A DNA stretch of 64,000 nucleotides, from contig NZ_LPXO01000002.1 in the NCBI RefSeq assembly GCF_001482405.1, forward strand, positions 310,001 to 374,000, in the 5' to 3' direction. Shown here in pieces: positions 1 to 8,365 of this stretch; position 1 is the first letter of the stretch, and each line of letters opens with the position of its first letter. The DNA is from Pseudoponticoccus marisrubri (GTDB lineage: Bacteria > Pseudomonadota > Alphaproteobacteria > Rhodobacterales > Rhodobacteraceae). The notes under the pieces are model-generated. The model was not told where the DNA came from. It ran no database searches and saw only the letters and a list, made by a program, of their open reading frames with translations. A program made the translations under genes and the position numbers.

Positions 1-983
1 GTGATGGAATCGCCGGGAATGCCGAAGACCAGGGCCGGGATCCAGGCGCCCGACATGGCGCCATTGTTCGAGGCGCCCGATTCCACGAGCCCCTCGACAT
101 GGCCCTCTCCGAATTTCTCGGGCGTCTTCGAGAATTTCTTGGAGATCGCGTAGGAGATCCAGGCCGCGATATCGGCCCCCGCCCCGGGCAGCGCGCCGAT
201 CGCCGTGCCCAAAGCCGAGCCGCGCAGCGCCTGCACCGGGTAGGTCACGAGGTTCTTCGCCTGCTCGCGGAAGATTCCGCGCCCCGAGGTGGGCGGCGGG
301 CGCACATCCGCGCCGCGCTTGATGAAGGCGCGGATCACCTCGGACACGGCAAAGAGCCCGATCATCGCGGGGATGAACTGCACCCCGCCCATCAGCTCGA
401 CCGAGCCGAAGGTGTAGCGCGGCGCGCCGGCGGGGTTCTCCAGCCCGATGGTCGCTGCGAACAGCCCGATGAAGAGCGAGATCAGCCCCCGCGCCGGCGA
501 GCCGGGCGAGATGAAGACGGCGCAGGACAGGCCCAGCACCACCAGCCAGAAATACTCGAACGACGAGAATTTCAGCGCGATCTCGGCCAGCACGGGCGAG
601 GCGGTGATCAGCACCAGCGTGCCGAAGATGCCGCCGATGGCCGAGAAGACCAGCGAGGCGCCCAGCGCGGATTCCGGCCGGCCCTTCTTGGTCAGCGCAT
701 AGGCATCCTGCACATAGGCCGCGCTGGCCGGCGTACCGGGCATGCGCAGCATGGTGCCGGGAATGTCGCCGGCAAAGATCGCCATGGCGGTGGCGGTGAC
801 GATGGTGGCGATCGCCGGCACCGGGTCCATGAAGAAGGTCACCGGCACCAGCAGGGCCGTGGCCATGGTCGCGGTCAGCCCGGGAATGGCGCCGACGAAC
901 ATGCCGAAGGCGGCCGAGCCCAGGATCACCAGCAGGACATAGGGTTGGAAGACGAGGCTCGCGGCTTCGATCAGGGTCGACAT
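1..983 (-). CDS. tctA: TctA-family large permease of a tripartite tricarboxylate transporter (3' end cut by window edge)
   Basis: Large membrane subunit of a TTT-type secondary transporter for organic acids, working with TctB and the periplasmic binding protein TctC. The minus-strand frame begins at ATG 983 (MSTLIEAASLVFQPY) and runs off the window without a stop, giving about 327 residues of a family that is normally about 500. The visible part has the repeated Gly/Pro-rich hydrophobic segments of TctA, including a GAIPGLTATMA stretch near residue 32, AGDIPGTMLRMPGTPAS near residue 70 and GALPGAGADIAAW near residue 265. It follows tctB with a 7-base gap, so the two are surely cotranscribed. 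The substrate cannot be read from the sequence. Confidence 0.93.
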   Translation of the reverse strand, partial: MSTLIEAASLVFQPYVLLVILGSAAFGMFVGAIPGLTATMATALLVPVTFFMDPVPAIATIVTATAMAIFAGDIPGTMLRMPGTPASAAYVQDAYALTKKGRPESALGASLVFSAIGGIFGTLVLITASPVLAEIALKFSSFEYFWLVVLGLSCAVFISPGSPARGLISLFIGLFAATIGLENPAGAPRYTFGSVELMGGVQFIPAMIGLFAVSEVIRAFIKRGADVRPPPTSGRGIFREQAKNLVTYPVQALRGSALGTAIGALPGAGADIAAWISYAISKKFSKTPEKFGEGHVEGLVESGASNNGAMSGAWIPALVFGIPGDSI

Positions 984-990
984 GCGGGGG

Positions 991-1464
991 TCACCACAGG
1001 AAGGTCAGGAATTCGGTGCGCGGCAGCGGCACCAGGAGAAGCCGGCCAAAGGCCTGCTGGATGGCCAGCGCGGCCACGGCCGACAGGGCAAACGCCACGG
1101 GCCAGCGCACGCCGAGGATCAGCATCGCGGCCAGCATCACGCCGAAGGCGGTGGGCAGGAATCCCACCAGCGGCGAGACCAGGATATAGACCACGATCAG
1201 CCCCAGAACGGCCACCAGCCGTGCCAGCGCCGCGCCGCTGCGCGTCCAGTCGGCCAGTCGCAGGCCCGGCACGCGCTCGCCCGCGATCAGGGCCTTCACG
1301 ATGATGAAGAGCCCCGTCAGCACGGTGACGAAGGCGATGGCGCGGGGCATGGTGCCCGCCCCGTAGGCCTGTCCGGGGATCGCCTTGAACCCCATGGCCG
1401 AGATGTAGATGGCGATGCCGCCCAGCAGGGTCAGCAGTCCCAGGGTCAGGTCGGTCACGCGCAT
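991..1464 (-). CDS. tctB: TctB-family small permease of the tripartite tricarboxylate transporter
   Basis: Small membrane subunit of the TTT transporter, 157 residues, the usual size for TctB. The translation starts MRVTDLTLGLLTLLGG and has four hydrophobic segments, including a long one near residues 85-125 and a last one near 120-140, matching the four-helix plan of the family. It sits between tctC (104-base gap, containing a strong hairpin) and tctA (7-base gap). Sequence conservation in TctB is low, so the call rests on size, membrane topology and position. Confidence 0.88.
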   Translation of the reverse strand: MRVTDLTLGLLTLLGGIAIYISAMGFKAIPGQAYGAGTMPRAIAFVTVLTGLFIIVKALIAGERVPGLRLADWTRSGAALARLVAVLGLIVVYILVSPLVGFLPTAFGVMLAAMLILGVRWPVAFALSAVAALAIQQAFGRLLLVPLPRTEFLTFLW

Positions 1465-1514
1465 GGTGGGGATCCTGTCGGCTTGGCGTGCGGCAAGGGT
1501 GCGGCGACGGGAAT

Positions 1515-1549
1515 GGGGCCGGCGCGGGGATGCCCCCGCCGCCGGCCCC
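1515..1549 (-). promoter_or_regulatory. Strong stem-loop between tctC and tctB
   Basis: GGGGCCGGC (1515-1523) pairs with GCCGGCCCC (1541-1549), and an inner GCGGGG/CCCCGC helix closes on a small loop. No T-run follows on the minus strand, so this is not a classic terminator. In solute-binding-protein transporter operons such hairpins commonly stabilise the upstream message or let only part of transcription pass, so that binding protein exceeds permease. That role is inferred here. Confidence 0.55.
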
Positions 1550-1568
1550 GCCCGGGCGCCCTGGTGCT

Positions 1569-2540
1569 TTACTCGGCGGCGAGCCCGGCCGCCTTCATGA
1601 CCTCGCCGAAGGCGGCGTCGTCATTGGCCACGATCTCGGTCGCGTCCTCGCCCCGGGCCCAGCGCAGGCCGAAGCCGCGATCCTGCATGAAGCTCTGGTA
1701 CTCCTCCGAGTTGTAGGCCGCCTCGACCGCGTCCATCAGCCGGGTCTTGACGTCCTCGGGCAGCCCGTCGGGCGCCGCCACCGAGCGCCAGACCGCAACG
1801 GTCCAGTCGGAGCCGGTGGATTCGGCCAGCGTCGGCACGTCGGGGAAGGCCTCCTGCCGCTCGGCGGACATGGTGGCCAGCGGCAGCACGCGATCGGCCT
1901 CGATCATCGAGCGCCCCTCGGCCAGCGAGGACGGCACGATATCCACGCCGCCCGCGACCATGTCGGCAAGGCCCGGCGCGGCGCCCTGGCTGGGCACGAA
2001 GGTCACGTGATCGGGGGCCAGATCCTCGGAGAGCAGCCAGCCGGCCAGCCCCACGTGCCAGATGCCGCCCTGCCCGGTGCCAGAGGCGGTATAGGTGCCC
2101 GGCGGGTTGCTCTTGATCGACTCGAGAAGCCCCTCGACGCTGTCCCACTCGGAATCGGCCGAGACCATCACCCCGCCGGGATCGGCGTTGACGATAGCCA
2201 GGATGTCGTAATCCTCGTAGGTCAGGTCGGTCAGGCCCTGCCAGTGCATCATGTCGATCTCGATCGTCATGATGCCGATCGTGTAGCCGTCGGCTTCGGC
2301 ATTGGCGATGGCGCTGTGGCCCACCACGCCCGAGCCGCCGGTGCGGTTCACCACGTTCACCGGAACGCCCAGTTCTTCCTGCATCTGCGCGCCCAGCAGG
2401 CGGCCCACGGCGTCGGTGCCGCCGCCGGCCCCCCAGGGCACGATCAGCTGGATCGGGCGTTCGGGATAGTCCTGCGCCCAGGCGGCACCGGTCATCGCCA
2501 GCACGCCGCCGATGGCTGCGGCCGTTTTCACGAAATGCAT
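1569..2540 (-). CDS. tctC: TctC-family periplasmic solute-binding protein
   Basis: Periplasmic receptor of the TTT transporter (Bug/TctC family), 323 residues. A signal peptide covers about residues 1-22 with a likely cleavage after AWA. The mature start DYPERPIQLIVPWGAGGGTD is the family hallmark, followed by a GGSGVVGHSAIANAEADGYT segment near residue 68. The start at 2540 was chosen because it follows GAGGAGG at good spacing and begins the signal peptide; the reading frame upstream is only non-coding extension. It is the first gene of tctCBA and is divergent from the LysR gene. The ligand is a carboxylate by family, unknown in detail. Confidence 0.93.
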   Translation of the reverse strand: MHFVKTAAAIGGVLAMTGAAWAQDYPERPIQLIVPWGAGGGTDAVGRLLGAQMQEELGVPVNVVNRTGGSGVVGHSAIANAEADGYTIGIMTIEIDMMHWQGLTDLTYEDYDILAIVNADPGGVMVSADSEWDSVEGLLESIKSNPPGTYTASGTGQGGIWHVGLAGWLLSEDLAPDHVTFVPSQGAAPGLADMVAGGVDIVPSSLAEGRSMIEADRVLPLATMSAERQEAFPDVPTLAESTGSDWTVAVWRSVAAPDGLPEDVKTRLMDAVEAAYNSEEYQSFMQDRGFGLRWARGEDATEIVANDDAAFGEVMKAAGLAAE

Positions 2541-2725
2541 GCAAATCCTCCTCGTTTGCTCGGCCCCGGCCCGTGCCCACCCGGCGGCGCTCGCATCATG
2601 GGCGGACCGCTGGCGGCGTCGGGGAAGGTGCCGGTTGCGGGCCCTCGCCGCATTGGCGGATCGGGTCCCGGTCCGGCGGGCGATGCCCGGCCTCCCCCCT
2701 TTGGCCCGGGGCTGTGCGTTGACGC

Positions 2726-2743
2726 TAATCAGCGGACTGATAA
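2726..2743. promoter_or_regulatory. Candidate LysR operator between tctC and the regulator gene
   Basis: TAATCAG-CGGA-CTGATAA is an almost perfect inverted repeat (6 of 7 arm positions) in the 267-base divergent gap. Its size and AT-rich arms fit a LysR-type binding box. A TTGACG at 2719-2724 overlaps its left side and could be a -35 element for the regulator gene. Binding is inferred from position and symmetry. Confidence 0.45.
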
Positions 2744-2770
2744 CCTTCCAATGAATAAATCTGGCTCTGC

Positions 2771-2787
2771 GATCGCGAAACGCGATC
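2771..2787. repeat. Perfect inverted repeat GATCGCG-AAA-CGCGATC in the LysR gene leader
   Basis: Seven-base arms around a three-base centre lie 21-37 bases before the chosen LysR start. It could be a second regulator site or a leader hairpin limiting translation of the regulator. There is no T-run, so it is not a terminator. Confidence 0.45.
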
Positions 2788-2807
2788 ACTCGAAAGGACG
2801 GCCCGAC

Positions 2808-3728
2808 ATGGACCGCGACATCACCGCCAATCTCAGGATGCGGCACATGGCGCTGCTGGTCGCGCTGGCCGATCACGGCACCACGCATCGCGCCTCCGAG
2901 GTGCTGAACATGACGCAATCCACCGCGTCCAAGATGCTGCGCGATGTCGAGGAGACCTTCGGCGCCGAGCTGTTCGAGCGCGCCGCGCGCGGGCTGACCC
3001 CGACGCCTCTGGGCGAATTCGCTATCGCCAATGCGCGCGAGCAGCTGTCGCGGCTGCAGCGCTTCTCGGCCGAGTTCCAGGCCCGCCGGGCGGGCGGCTA
3101 CGGCACGCTGGCGGTGGGCGCGATCACCGGGGCGGCGCCCGACCTGGTGGCGCGCGCCGTGGCCGAGATCAAGCGCGCCCGGCCGCAGCTCATGGTCTCG
3201 CTGCATGGCGAGACCAGCGACGCCATCCTCGAAGAGCTCGAGGCCGGGCGGCTCGACCTTGCCGTCGGGCGGTTCAGCGCGGTGCGCCACCGCACGATCT
3301 TCGCCTTCGAGCCGCTGGCCGAGGAACGGCTGGTCGTGGTGGCGCGCACCGGGCACCCGTTGGCCCGCACCGGCCCCTGCACGCTGGCCGAGGTGGCGGG
3401 CTGTTCCTGGGCGCTGCAGCCGGAATCGAACCCCTCGCGCCAGGTGCTGGACGCCGCCTTCGGCCAGGCCGGCCTGCCGCGGCCGCAGGACATGATCGAA
3501 TGCTCCTCGCTGCTGCTGATCCTGAACCTCGTGCAGGTCTCGGACGCCATCGCGCTGCTGCCCGAGGCGCTGGTCGAGGCGCATCGCCGCGCCGGGCTCT
3601 TCACCGTGCTGCCCATCCGCCCCGAGATCCGCCTGACCGGCTTCGGCCTCGTCACCCGCCGCCGCGAGACCCTCGGCGAAGCCGCCCTGACCTTCTGCGA
3701 CATCCTCCGCGCCCGCGCCGCGCTGTAG
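2808..3728 (+). CDS. LysR-family transcriptional regulator
   Basis: DNA-binding regulator, 306 residues, typical for the family. An N-terminal winged helix-turn-helix (about residues 8-65: MRHMALLVALADHGTTHRAS..TQSTASKMLRDVEETFGAELFER) is followed by a periplasmic-binding-protein-like effector domain (from about residue 95). The start at 2808 follows AAAGGACG at good spacing. An in-frame ATG at 2751 would add 19 residues but has no ribosome site and would cover the inverted repeat. It is divergent from tctCBA, so it most likely controls that operon in response to the transported acid. Confidence 0.92.
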   Translation: MDRDITANLRMRHMALLVALADHGTTHRASEVLNMTQSTASKMLRDVEETFGAELFERAARGLTPTPLGEFAIANAREQLSRLQRFSAEFQARRAGGYGTLAVGAITGAAPDLVARAVAEIKRARPQLMVSLHGETSDAILEELEAGRLDLAVGRFSAVRHRTIFAFEPLAEERLVVVARTGHPLARTGPCTLAEVAGCSWALQPESNPSRQVLDAAFGQAGLPRPQDMIECSSLLLILNLVQVSDAIALLPEALVEAHRRAGLFTVLPIRPEIRLTGFGLVTRRRETLGEAALTFCDILRARAAL

Positions 3729-3757
3729 CAGCCGCGCCGCGGGACGCTCATGCCAAA

Positions 3758-3787
3758 CGAAAAGGCGGCGACCTCCCGGCCGCCGCC
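3758..3787 (-). terminator. Rho-independent terminator of the AAA ATPase gene
   Basis: GGCGGCG (3764-3770) pairs with CGCCGCC (3781-3787) around an inner CC/GG pair. On the minus strand the stem is followed by TTTTCGTTT, a good uridine tail. It lies in the convergent gap between the LysR gene and the ATPase gene and may work for both. Confidence 0.7.
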
Positions 3788-3812
3788 CTGTCATACCGTG
3801 CGCTGGTGCGCC

Positions 3813-6182
3813 CTACCCCGCGACGCGGGTCAGCAGGGTCTCCCAGGCCGACAGGCTGTCGGACGGGAGCGCTGCGGGGTCCATGTCGAGGATCCGTGCC
3901 TTGCCGCGCAGGGCGAGGTCGCGGCGCCAGTCGGCGGTGAGGGTCACGCCCTCCTGCGCAGCCCAGCGTTCGACCTGCGCGACCAGCGGCAGACCCGGGC
4001 GGGCGACGTCGACGAAGAGCCGGTCGGGGCGCCGTTCGACGCGGTCGACCAGCGGGGCGAGCATGTCGAAGCCCACAAGGTCCTCGATGCCGGCCCCGCG
4101 CAGCCCGGTCACCTCGTCCAGCGCCACCATCCGCTCGGACGCGGCATCCCCCAGCGCGCCGCCACGACCGCGTCCGGAGACGCTGTCGACGATCATCGGC
4201 GGCTTGCGCGACGCATCGCCGGACAGAAGCTGGACCATGGTCTGCAGCGTGTCGGGCCCGGCGGCGGGTGCGAAGACAAGGTCGCGCTCGGGGCGTAGCC
4301 GGCCTTCGCGGATCAGCAGCGTCTTGATCGTGGACAGGTAGATCTGCTCGACCGTGCCCTGCACCAGCACCGGCGCCGCACCCAGCAGCATGGCATCGGC
4401 CACCGAGATGCTCAGCGCCGCGCGCACGGCAAAGCTGGCGCCGCGCTTGGTGTCGGTGCCCTCGTCCCGGCCGAGGTCGCCGGTCACGCGGGTGGAGCCG
4501 TCACCATCGACAAAGACCTTGCGCGCGCGCTCCAGCCGGTCCGCCCCCACGAGGAAGGGCGAATGCGTGGTGTAGAGGATCTGGTTGTTGGCGGCGAGCC
4601 CCTCGAAAAACATCGACAGGTCGCGCTGGGCCAGCGGGTGCAGCGAATGGCCCGGCTCGTCCAGCAGCAGCACGGCATTGCGATGCGCCCCCCCGCTTTC
4701 ATGCAGGAACACCAGGAAGAAGCTCAGGAACCATTGCAGCCCGGTCGAGCGGTTCTCCAGCTCGACCTCCTGCGGGCGGCGCGCATCGGCCACCCAGATG
4801 CGGAAATGGTTGCCATCCGCCTCGAAACGGAAGCGGTAATCGCCCTGCATCCACCATTCGCCGAAATGCTCGGTCAGCTTGGTGCTGGCCGATTGCAGCA
4901 GGATCGATCGGGTGCGCTTGGCCTCGGCGATCTGCGCCAGCGTCTCGGGATCGGGCTCGGTCTCGGTGGCGCGGACGCGTTCGATCAGGCTGCGCACCAT
5001 GCCGGGCTTGCCTTCGCGCTTGGCGCGCTCGGCCTTCGCCTCTTCGTGAATGTCGCGGAAGTCGCGGCCCAGCTGCAGGATCTCGGAGGCCTCCAGCCCG
5101 ACGAAGCCGAAGAGCACGCGCAGGGTACGCGCCTTGGCCGCCTCCTTGGCGCCCAGATCGACCCGCTTCATGTTCTCGACCACGTGCGGCAGGTAGATCT
5201 CGGAGTCGAGATTGCCATAATTCGAGTAGTAGACAAAGACCGGCATCCGCGAGAGCACGAAATCGCGCACCGCCTGGATCTGGCCCGGATCGGGCGCGAG
5301 GATCTTGGCCATGCGCTCGCCCAGCTGGGTGCGCAGCGCCTCGAGCGCGGCGACCAGTTCGGGCGAGACATGCGGCTTGGGCGCCTCTTCGGCCTCGGGC
5401 GCCTGCTCGGCCTCCTCTTCGGCGGGGGCGGCTGCGGCGGCGGCCGGCTTGCCCGCGGGTTTCGGTGCGGGCGGGGCGGGTTTCGGCGCGGGCTTGGCGG
5501 CGGCCTTGGCCTCGGGCGCCTCGACGCTCTCCTCGGGCACCAGCGCGCCGACACGGTTGCGCAGGCGGATCAGGTCGTTGGCCGTCAGCGGCTCGGCGCC
5601 CGAAAGCTCGTCGCGCATCTCTTCCAGCGTGTTCATCGCCTCGGTGAACAGCTCGCCCGTCGCGCCGGGCAGCGTGGGCAGGCGCGTCAGCGCCTGCTTG
5701 ACCTCGGCGCGCACCTCTGCGCGGTCATCGGTCTTGCGCGGCCGGTGCTGCGGGAAGCTGACCAGGTGGCTGCCGTCGAAGGCGCGGCTGACCGCGACCA
5801 GCCCGGCCGCCTCCTTCGGGAAATTGCCCAGCTTGGCGATCTCCTCGGCGGCGGCGCCGGTCTCGAACTCGGCGGTGATGAAATGGAAATTGCCGGGCGC
5901 CTTGCGGATCGTCCCGAACAGCGCCTTGGGATAGTCCGAGATCGGGTCGAGCTCGCCATCCCCGGCGGGGTTGAGCTTCCACAGGGGCAGCAGCAGGTTG
6001 GTCTTGCCGGATTCGTTCACGCCGATCAGCGCCGTGACATCGTCGAGGTCGAGATAACCCGAGTCGTTGACCGACCGGAAATTCGTCACACGGTAGCGGC
6101 GCAGGCGGAACTCCTTGCGCGCCGTGCCCTCCTGCTCCGTGGTGACGGCCTCGGCCGGCGTGATTGTCTTGGCCTGATGCAT
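3813..6182 (-). CDS. OLD-like AAA family ATPase with Ala/Pro-rich linker and degenerate TOPRIM-like C-terminus
   Basis: Predicted ABC-type ATPase of the OLD/RecF-like group, 789 residues. Walker A GVNESGKT is at residues 54-61, right after a YRVTNFRSVNDSG start typical of OLD proteins. Further on come a signature-like ENRSTGLQWFLSF, Walker B VLLLDEPGHSLHP and the THSPFLV switch. A low-complexity Ala/Pro/Lys/Glu segment (about residues 225-280) splits the coiled part. The C-terminal region keeps a TOPRIM outline, but VEG is VQG and the DxD site reads VDSVSG, so nuclease activity is doubtful. Start 6182 was chosen for its AAAGGA site. A GGATGAAA-N12-GCGTT element lies 100 bases upstream. It ends the DUF2333-dynamin cluster; its function is unknown. 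Confidence 0.82.
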   Translation of the reverse strand: MHQAKTITPAEAVTTEQEGTARKEFRLRRYRVTNFRSVNDSGYLDLDDVTALIGVNESGKTNLLLPLWKLNPAGDGELDPISDYPKALFGTIRKAPGNFHFITAEFETGAAAEEIAKLGNFPKEAAGLVAVSRAFDGSHLVSFPQHRPRKTDDRAEVRAEVKQALTRLPTLPGATGELFTEAMNTLEEMRDELSGAEPLTANDLIRLRNRVGALVPEESVEAPEAKAAAKPAPKPAPPAPKPAGKPAAAAAAPAEEEAEQAPEAEEAPKPHVSPELVAALEALRTQLGERMAKILAPDPGQIQAVRDFVLSRMPVFVYYSNYGNLDSEIYLPHVVENMKRVDLGAKEAAKARTLRVLFGFVGLEASEILQLGRDFRDIHEEAKAERAKREGKPGMVRSLIERVRATETEPDPETLAQIAEAKRTRSILLQSASTKLTEHFGEWWMQGDYRFRFEADGNHFRIWVADARRPQEVELENRSTGLQWFLSFFLVFLHESGGAHRNAVLLLDEPGHSLHPLAQRDLSMFFEGLAANNQILYTTHSPFLVGADRLERARKVFVDGDGSTRVTGDLGRDEGTDTKRGASFAVRAALSISVADAMLLGAAPVLVQGTVEQIYLSTIKTLLIREGRLRPERDLVFAPAAGPDTLQTMVQLLSGDASRKPPMIVDSVSGRGRGGALGDAASERMVALDEVTGLRGAGIEDLVGFDMLAPLVDRVERRPDRLFVDVARPGLPLVAQVERWAAQEGVTLTADWRRDLALRGKARILDMDPAALPSDSLSAWETLLTRVAG

Positions 6183-6281
6183 GATCCTTTGCCCTTCTGA
6201 ACTGCGCGGATCGCGCGCCATCGCGCGCGCGCCGCCTGGTCTGTGAATAGCCGCCCTCCCCCGGGCGACTGTCCTTCAAAG

Positions 6282-6306
6282 AACGCGCCAGCCGGCGCTT
6301 TCATCC
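6282..6306 (-). promoter_or_regulatory. Shared cluster element, copy A (GGATGAAA-N12-GCGTT) before the AAA ATPase gene
   Basis: On the minus strand GGATGAAA (6306-6299) is followed by 12 bases and GCGTT (6286-6282), then CTTTG. Layout and spacing match an extracytoplasmic-function sigma promoter (-35 and a CGTT -10 box), predicting a start near 6275 and a leader of about 93 bases. The same element with the same spacing occurs at 6860-6884, 10093-10117 and 10165-10189 and nowhere else that I found in the window. Confidence 0.65.
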
Positions 6307-6364
6307 CGGAAACCGGCGCCGCGGCAGGTCTTTTCAACGCCGCGGCGCCGGGCTCCGGGATGGG

Positions 6365-6658
6365 TCAGCTCGGCTTGAGCACCGGCACCTCGACCGGCAC
6401 GGGACGCGCTGCCGAGAGCTGCCGGTAGAGCGCCTGTGCCAGCCGCGCCTGCAACCGCGCCGTGCGCTTCTGGGCCGGCGATGGCCGGTCCAGCGCCTCG
6501 AGTGCACGGGTGATCGCCTCTTTCTGTTGCCAGAGCGCGTCGAACAGCGCCCGGGCCCCCTCATCGCTTTCAAGCTGCGCCTCGACCTCGCAGGCCTCGT
6601 CCGGCCCCAGTTCCCCGTCGATGTAGAAATCGATCTCGCAGAGATGGATCAGCGTCAT
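6365..6658 (-). CDS. Small anti-sigma-factor-like protein
   Basis: Small acidic cytoplasmic protein, 97 residues, with AGGAG seven bases before ATG 6658. The N-terminal half (IDFYIDGELGPDEACEVEAQLESD style) resembles the opening helix-turn of anti-sigma factors, which commonly read YVDGEL..AE..EVEA.L. The zinc HxxxCxxC pair of ZAS anti-sigma factors is absent (only one Cys, near residue 7), and no membrane segment follows. The rest is a charged helix. No sigma factor gene is adjacent. It lies between the dynamin-like gene and the ATPase gene and has its own copy of the GGATGAAA-N12-GCGTT element, about 200 bases upstream. Anti-sigma function is a hypothesis from this similarity. Confidence 0.6.
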   Translation of the reverse strand: MTLIHLCEIDFYIDGELGPDEACEVEAQLESDEGARALFDALWQQKEAITRALEALDRPSPAQKRTARLQARLAQALYRQLSAARPVPVEVPVLKPS

Positions 6659-6859
6659 TGTCGTCTCCTCGCATGACCACTGTGAGTATGTGGTCGCCGC
6701 ACCGGGTCTTTCGGCGCGGCGGCCGCGACCGCAGTCTCCGGCGGCAGGCTGGCGTGACGGGTCGCCCCCCTGCCGGGATCACGGCACTTCGCCGCGTCCC
6801 TGCCGGATATCCGGTCCGCTTCTGCAGACCCGCGGGCCCTGTCCGGCCCCACTCGCACA

Positions 6860-6884
6860 AACGCGCGGCGCGGCGCTTTCATCC
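6860..6884 (-). promoter_or_regulatory. Shared cluster element, copy B, before the anti-sigma-like gene
   Basis: GGATGAAA (6884-6877), 12 bases, GCGTT (6864-6860) on the minus strand. The first 14 bases, through GCGCCG, are identical to copy A. The predicted leader to the gene at 6658 is long (about 195 bases), and I see no supported gene inside it. Confidence 0.62.
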
Positions 6885-6943
6885 GCACCGGATCGGCAAC
6901 GCAGGGTTTCCGGACAGGGACCGGGGTCCGCGCCGCATGCGCG

Positions 6944-8365
6944 TCAGACCGACTTGCGCAGCTGGGCGAGGAAGGGGCGGTCCTCCTCCTCGTCGGAGGA
7001 GACCACCTCGGAGAGATGCGGCAGCACCGGCTCGGGCCGGTCCTCGGTCTTGCCGAACTTGCCGTAGAGCTCGCTGCGCAGCTGCGGGATCGCCTCGTCG
7101 ATCAGCTCGTTGAGCTTGGCGCGGTCCGACCGCCCCAGCCGGGCAAAGCTCTGCAGCCCGCATTTCGTGGCCACGTCGCGGGCATGCGGCTTGACCTGGT
7201 CCCAAAGCGCGCGCAGGTCCATGTCGCGATCCCGCATCAACAGCTCGCGCCCGTGGATCTGCTCGAAGATGGCGTCGAAGCGCTCGACCATGCGGCGCTT
7301 GCGGCCGGGCAGGATCAGCGCCTCGACCATGATGGCCAGGATCACGAAGGCGGCGACGACCCCCGGCAGCGCGATCACCATGCCGGTGGCGACCGTCGCG
7401 CCCATTGCCGCCGCGAACAGGGCCAGCAGGGCGATGCGCCATTGCAGGCGGACACGCCGATAGGCCCGCGCCGCGCCGTCGATGACGAAGGAATGCAGGC
7501 GCAGCCGTTCGGCAAAGGTCTGCATCTGCGTGATCATGTTGTCGAGCCGCCGCGTCGGCGCGCGGCGCAGCTCTTCGACCAGCCCTTCGCGCGCCTCCTC
7601 GAAATCGTCGAGCGGCAGCTTTGAGCTGGGCTTGCCCATGGTCGGCGTGTAGGTGTTGTAGATCAGCGGCAGGTCCTTGCGCATGGTGACCTTGCCCAGG
7701 TTCCAGCACAGCGCCCCGTAGGCCCGCGCAAAATCGTGCAGGTTCTGGAACTGGTCCATCTTGTTCATCGCGATCAGCAGCTTGTGGTCGATGCCGGTCA
7801 GCGATTCCTTGAACACCTGCAGCGTCTCGCCGGTGGTGCCGGGCTTGTCGGGGTCGAAGAAGACGATCACCAGGTCGGCGCGCTCGGCGAACCAGCGCAC
7901 GGCGCCCGGAAAGTCGTAGCCGCGCCCGCCCTCGGCCTTGGCCTCGTCGATCATGCCGGGGCTGTCGATCAGCGTCACCGTGCGCAACAGCTCGGAGGGG
8001 CGCTGTTTCAGCCGGACATGGCTGACCAGCTGGTCGCCGAAATGGCGCAGCCCCTCGTAAGGCAGGTCGGGATTGCTGACCACCGCCGGCCCGTCGCGAT
8101 CGGCCCGGTCCGTGCCATGGGTGATGATGGTGAAACTGTCATCGGTGGGCGCGACGCCGGTCTTCTGGATGTCCTGCCCGAGCAGGTAGTTGATGAAGGT
8201 CGACTTGCCCGAGGAGTGGTTGCCCAGCAGCAGGACCTGCGGCGGGCGTTGCAGCTCGCCGATGGTCGGCGGCCGTCGGAACATGAATTGCTGCGAGAGC
8301 GGTTCGAGCGGATCCTCGTAGAAGTCGCGGATCCGGTCGGCGAAATCCTCGGTGACATGCTGCAC
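6944..8365 (-). CDS. Dynamin-like GTPase with C-terminal membrane hairpin
   Basis: Predicted bacterial dynamin/EHD-like large GTPase, 473 residues. G1 GNHSSGKS is at residues 48-55, G3 DSPG (LRTVTLIDSPGMID) and G4 MNKMD follow, so the G domain is intact. After a helical stretch come two hydrophobic segments (near residues 325-375) flanked by Arg-rich turns, which would anchor it in the inner membrane, then a helical tail ending in acidic SSDEEED. The GTG start at 8365 follows AAGAGG at eight bases; extension further upstream has no coding character. Dynamin-like proteins reshape or repair membranes; the partner here is unknown. It lies in the DUF2333-AAA cluster, 310 bases after the preceding gene. 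Confidence 0.88.
   Translation of the reverse strand: MQHVTEDFADRIRDFYEDPLEPLSQQFMFRRPPTIGELQRPPQVLLLGNHSSGKSTFINYLLGQDIQKTGVAPTDDSFTIITHGTDRADRDGPAVVSNPDLPYEGLRHFGDQLVSHVRLKQRPSELLRTVTLIDSPGMIDEAKAEGGRGYDFPGAVRWFAERADLVIVFFDPDKPGTTGETLQVFKESLTGIDHKLLIAMNKMDQFQNLHDFARAYGALCWNLGKVTMRKDLPLIYNTYTPTMGKPSSKLPLDDFEEAREGLVEELRRAPTRRLDNMITQMQTFAERLRLHSFVIDGAARAYRRVRLQWRIALLALFAAAMGATVATGMVIALPGVVAAFVILAIMVEALILPGRKRRMVERFDAIFEQIHGRELLMRDRDMDLRALWDQVKPHARDVATKCGLQSFARLGRSDRAKLNELIDEAIPQLRSELYGKFGKTEDRPEPVLPHLSEVVSSDEEEDRPFLAQLRKSV

Noticed and set aside
544-562. AAATACTC inside tctA as a third copy of the 23-base element
   Set aside because: Only eight bases match, and the site lies within coding sequence.
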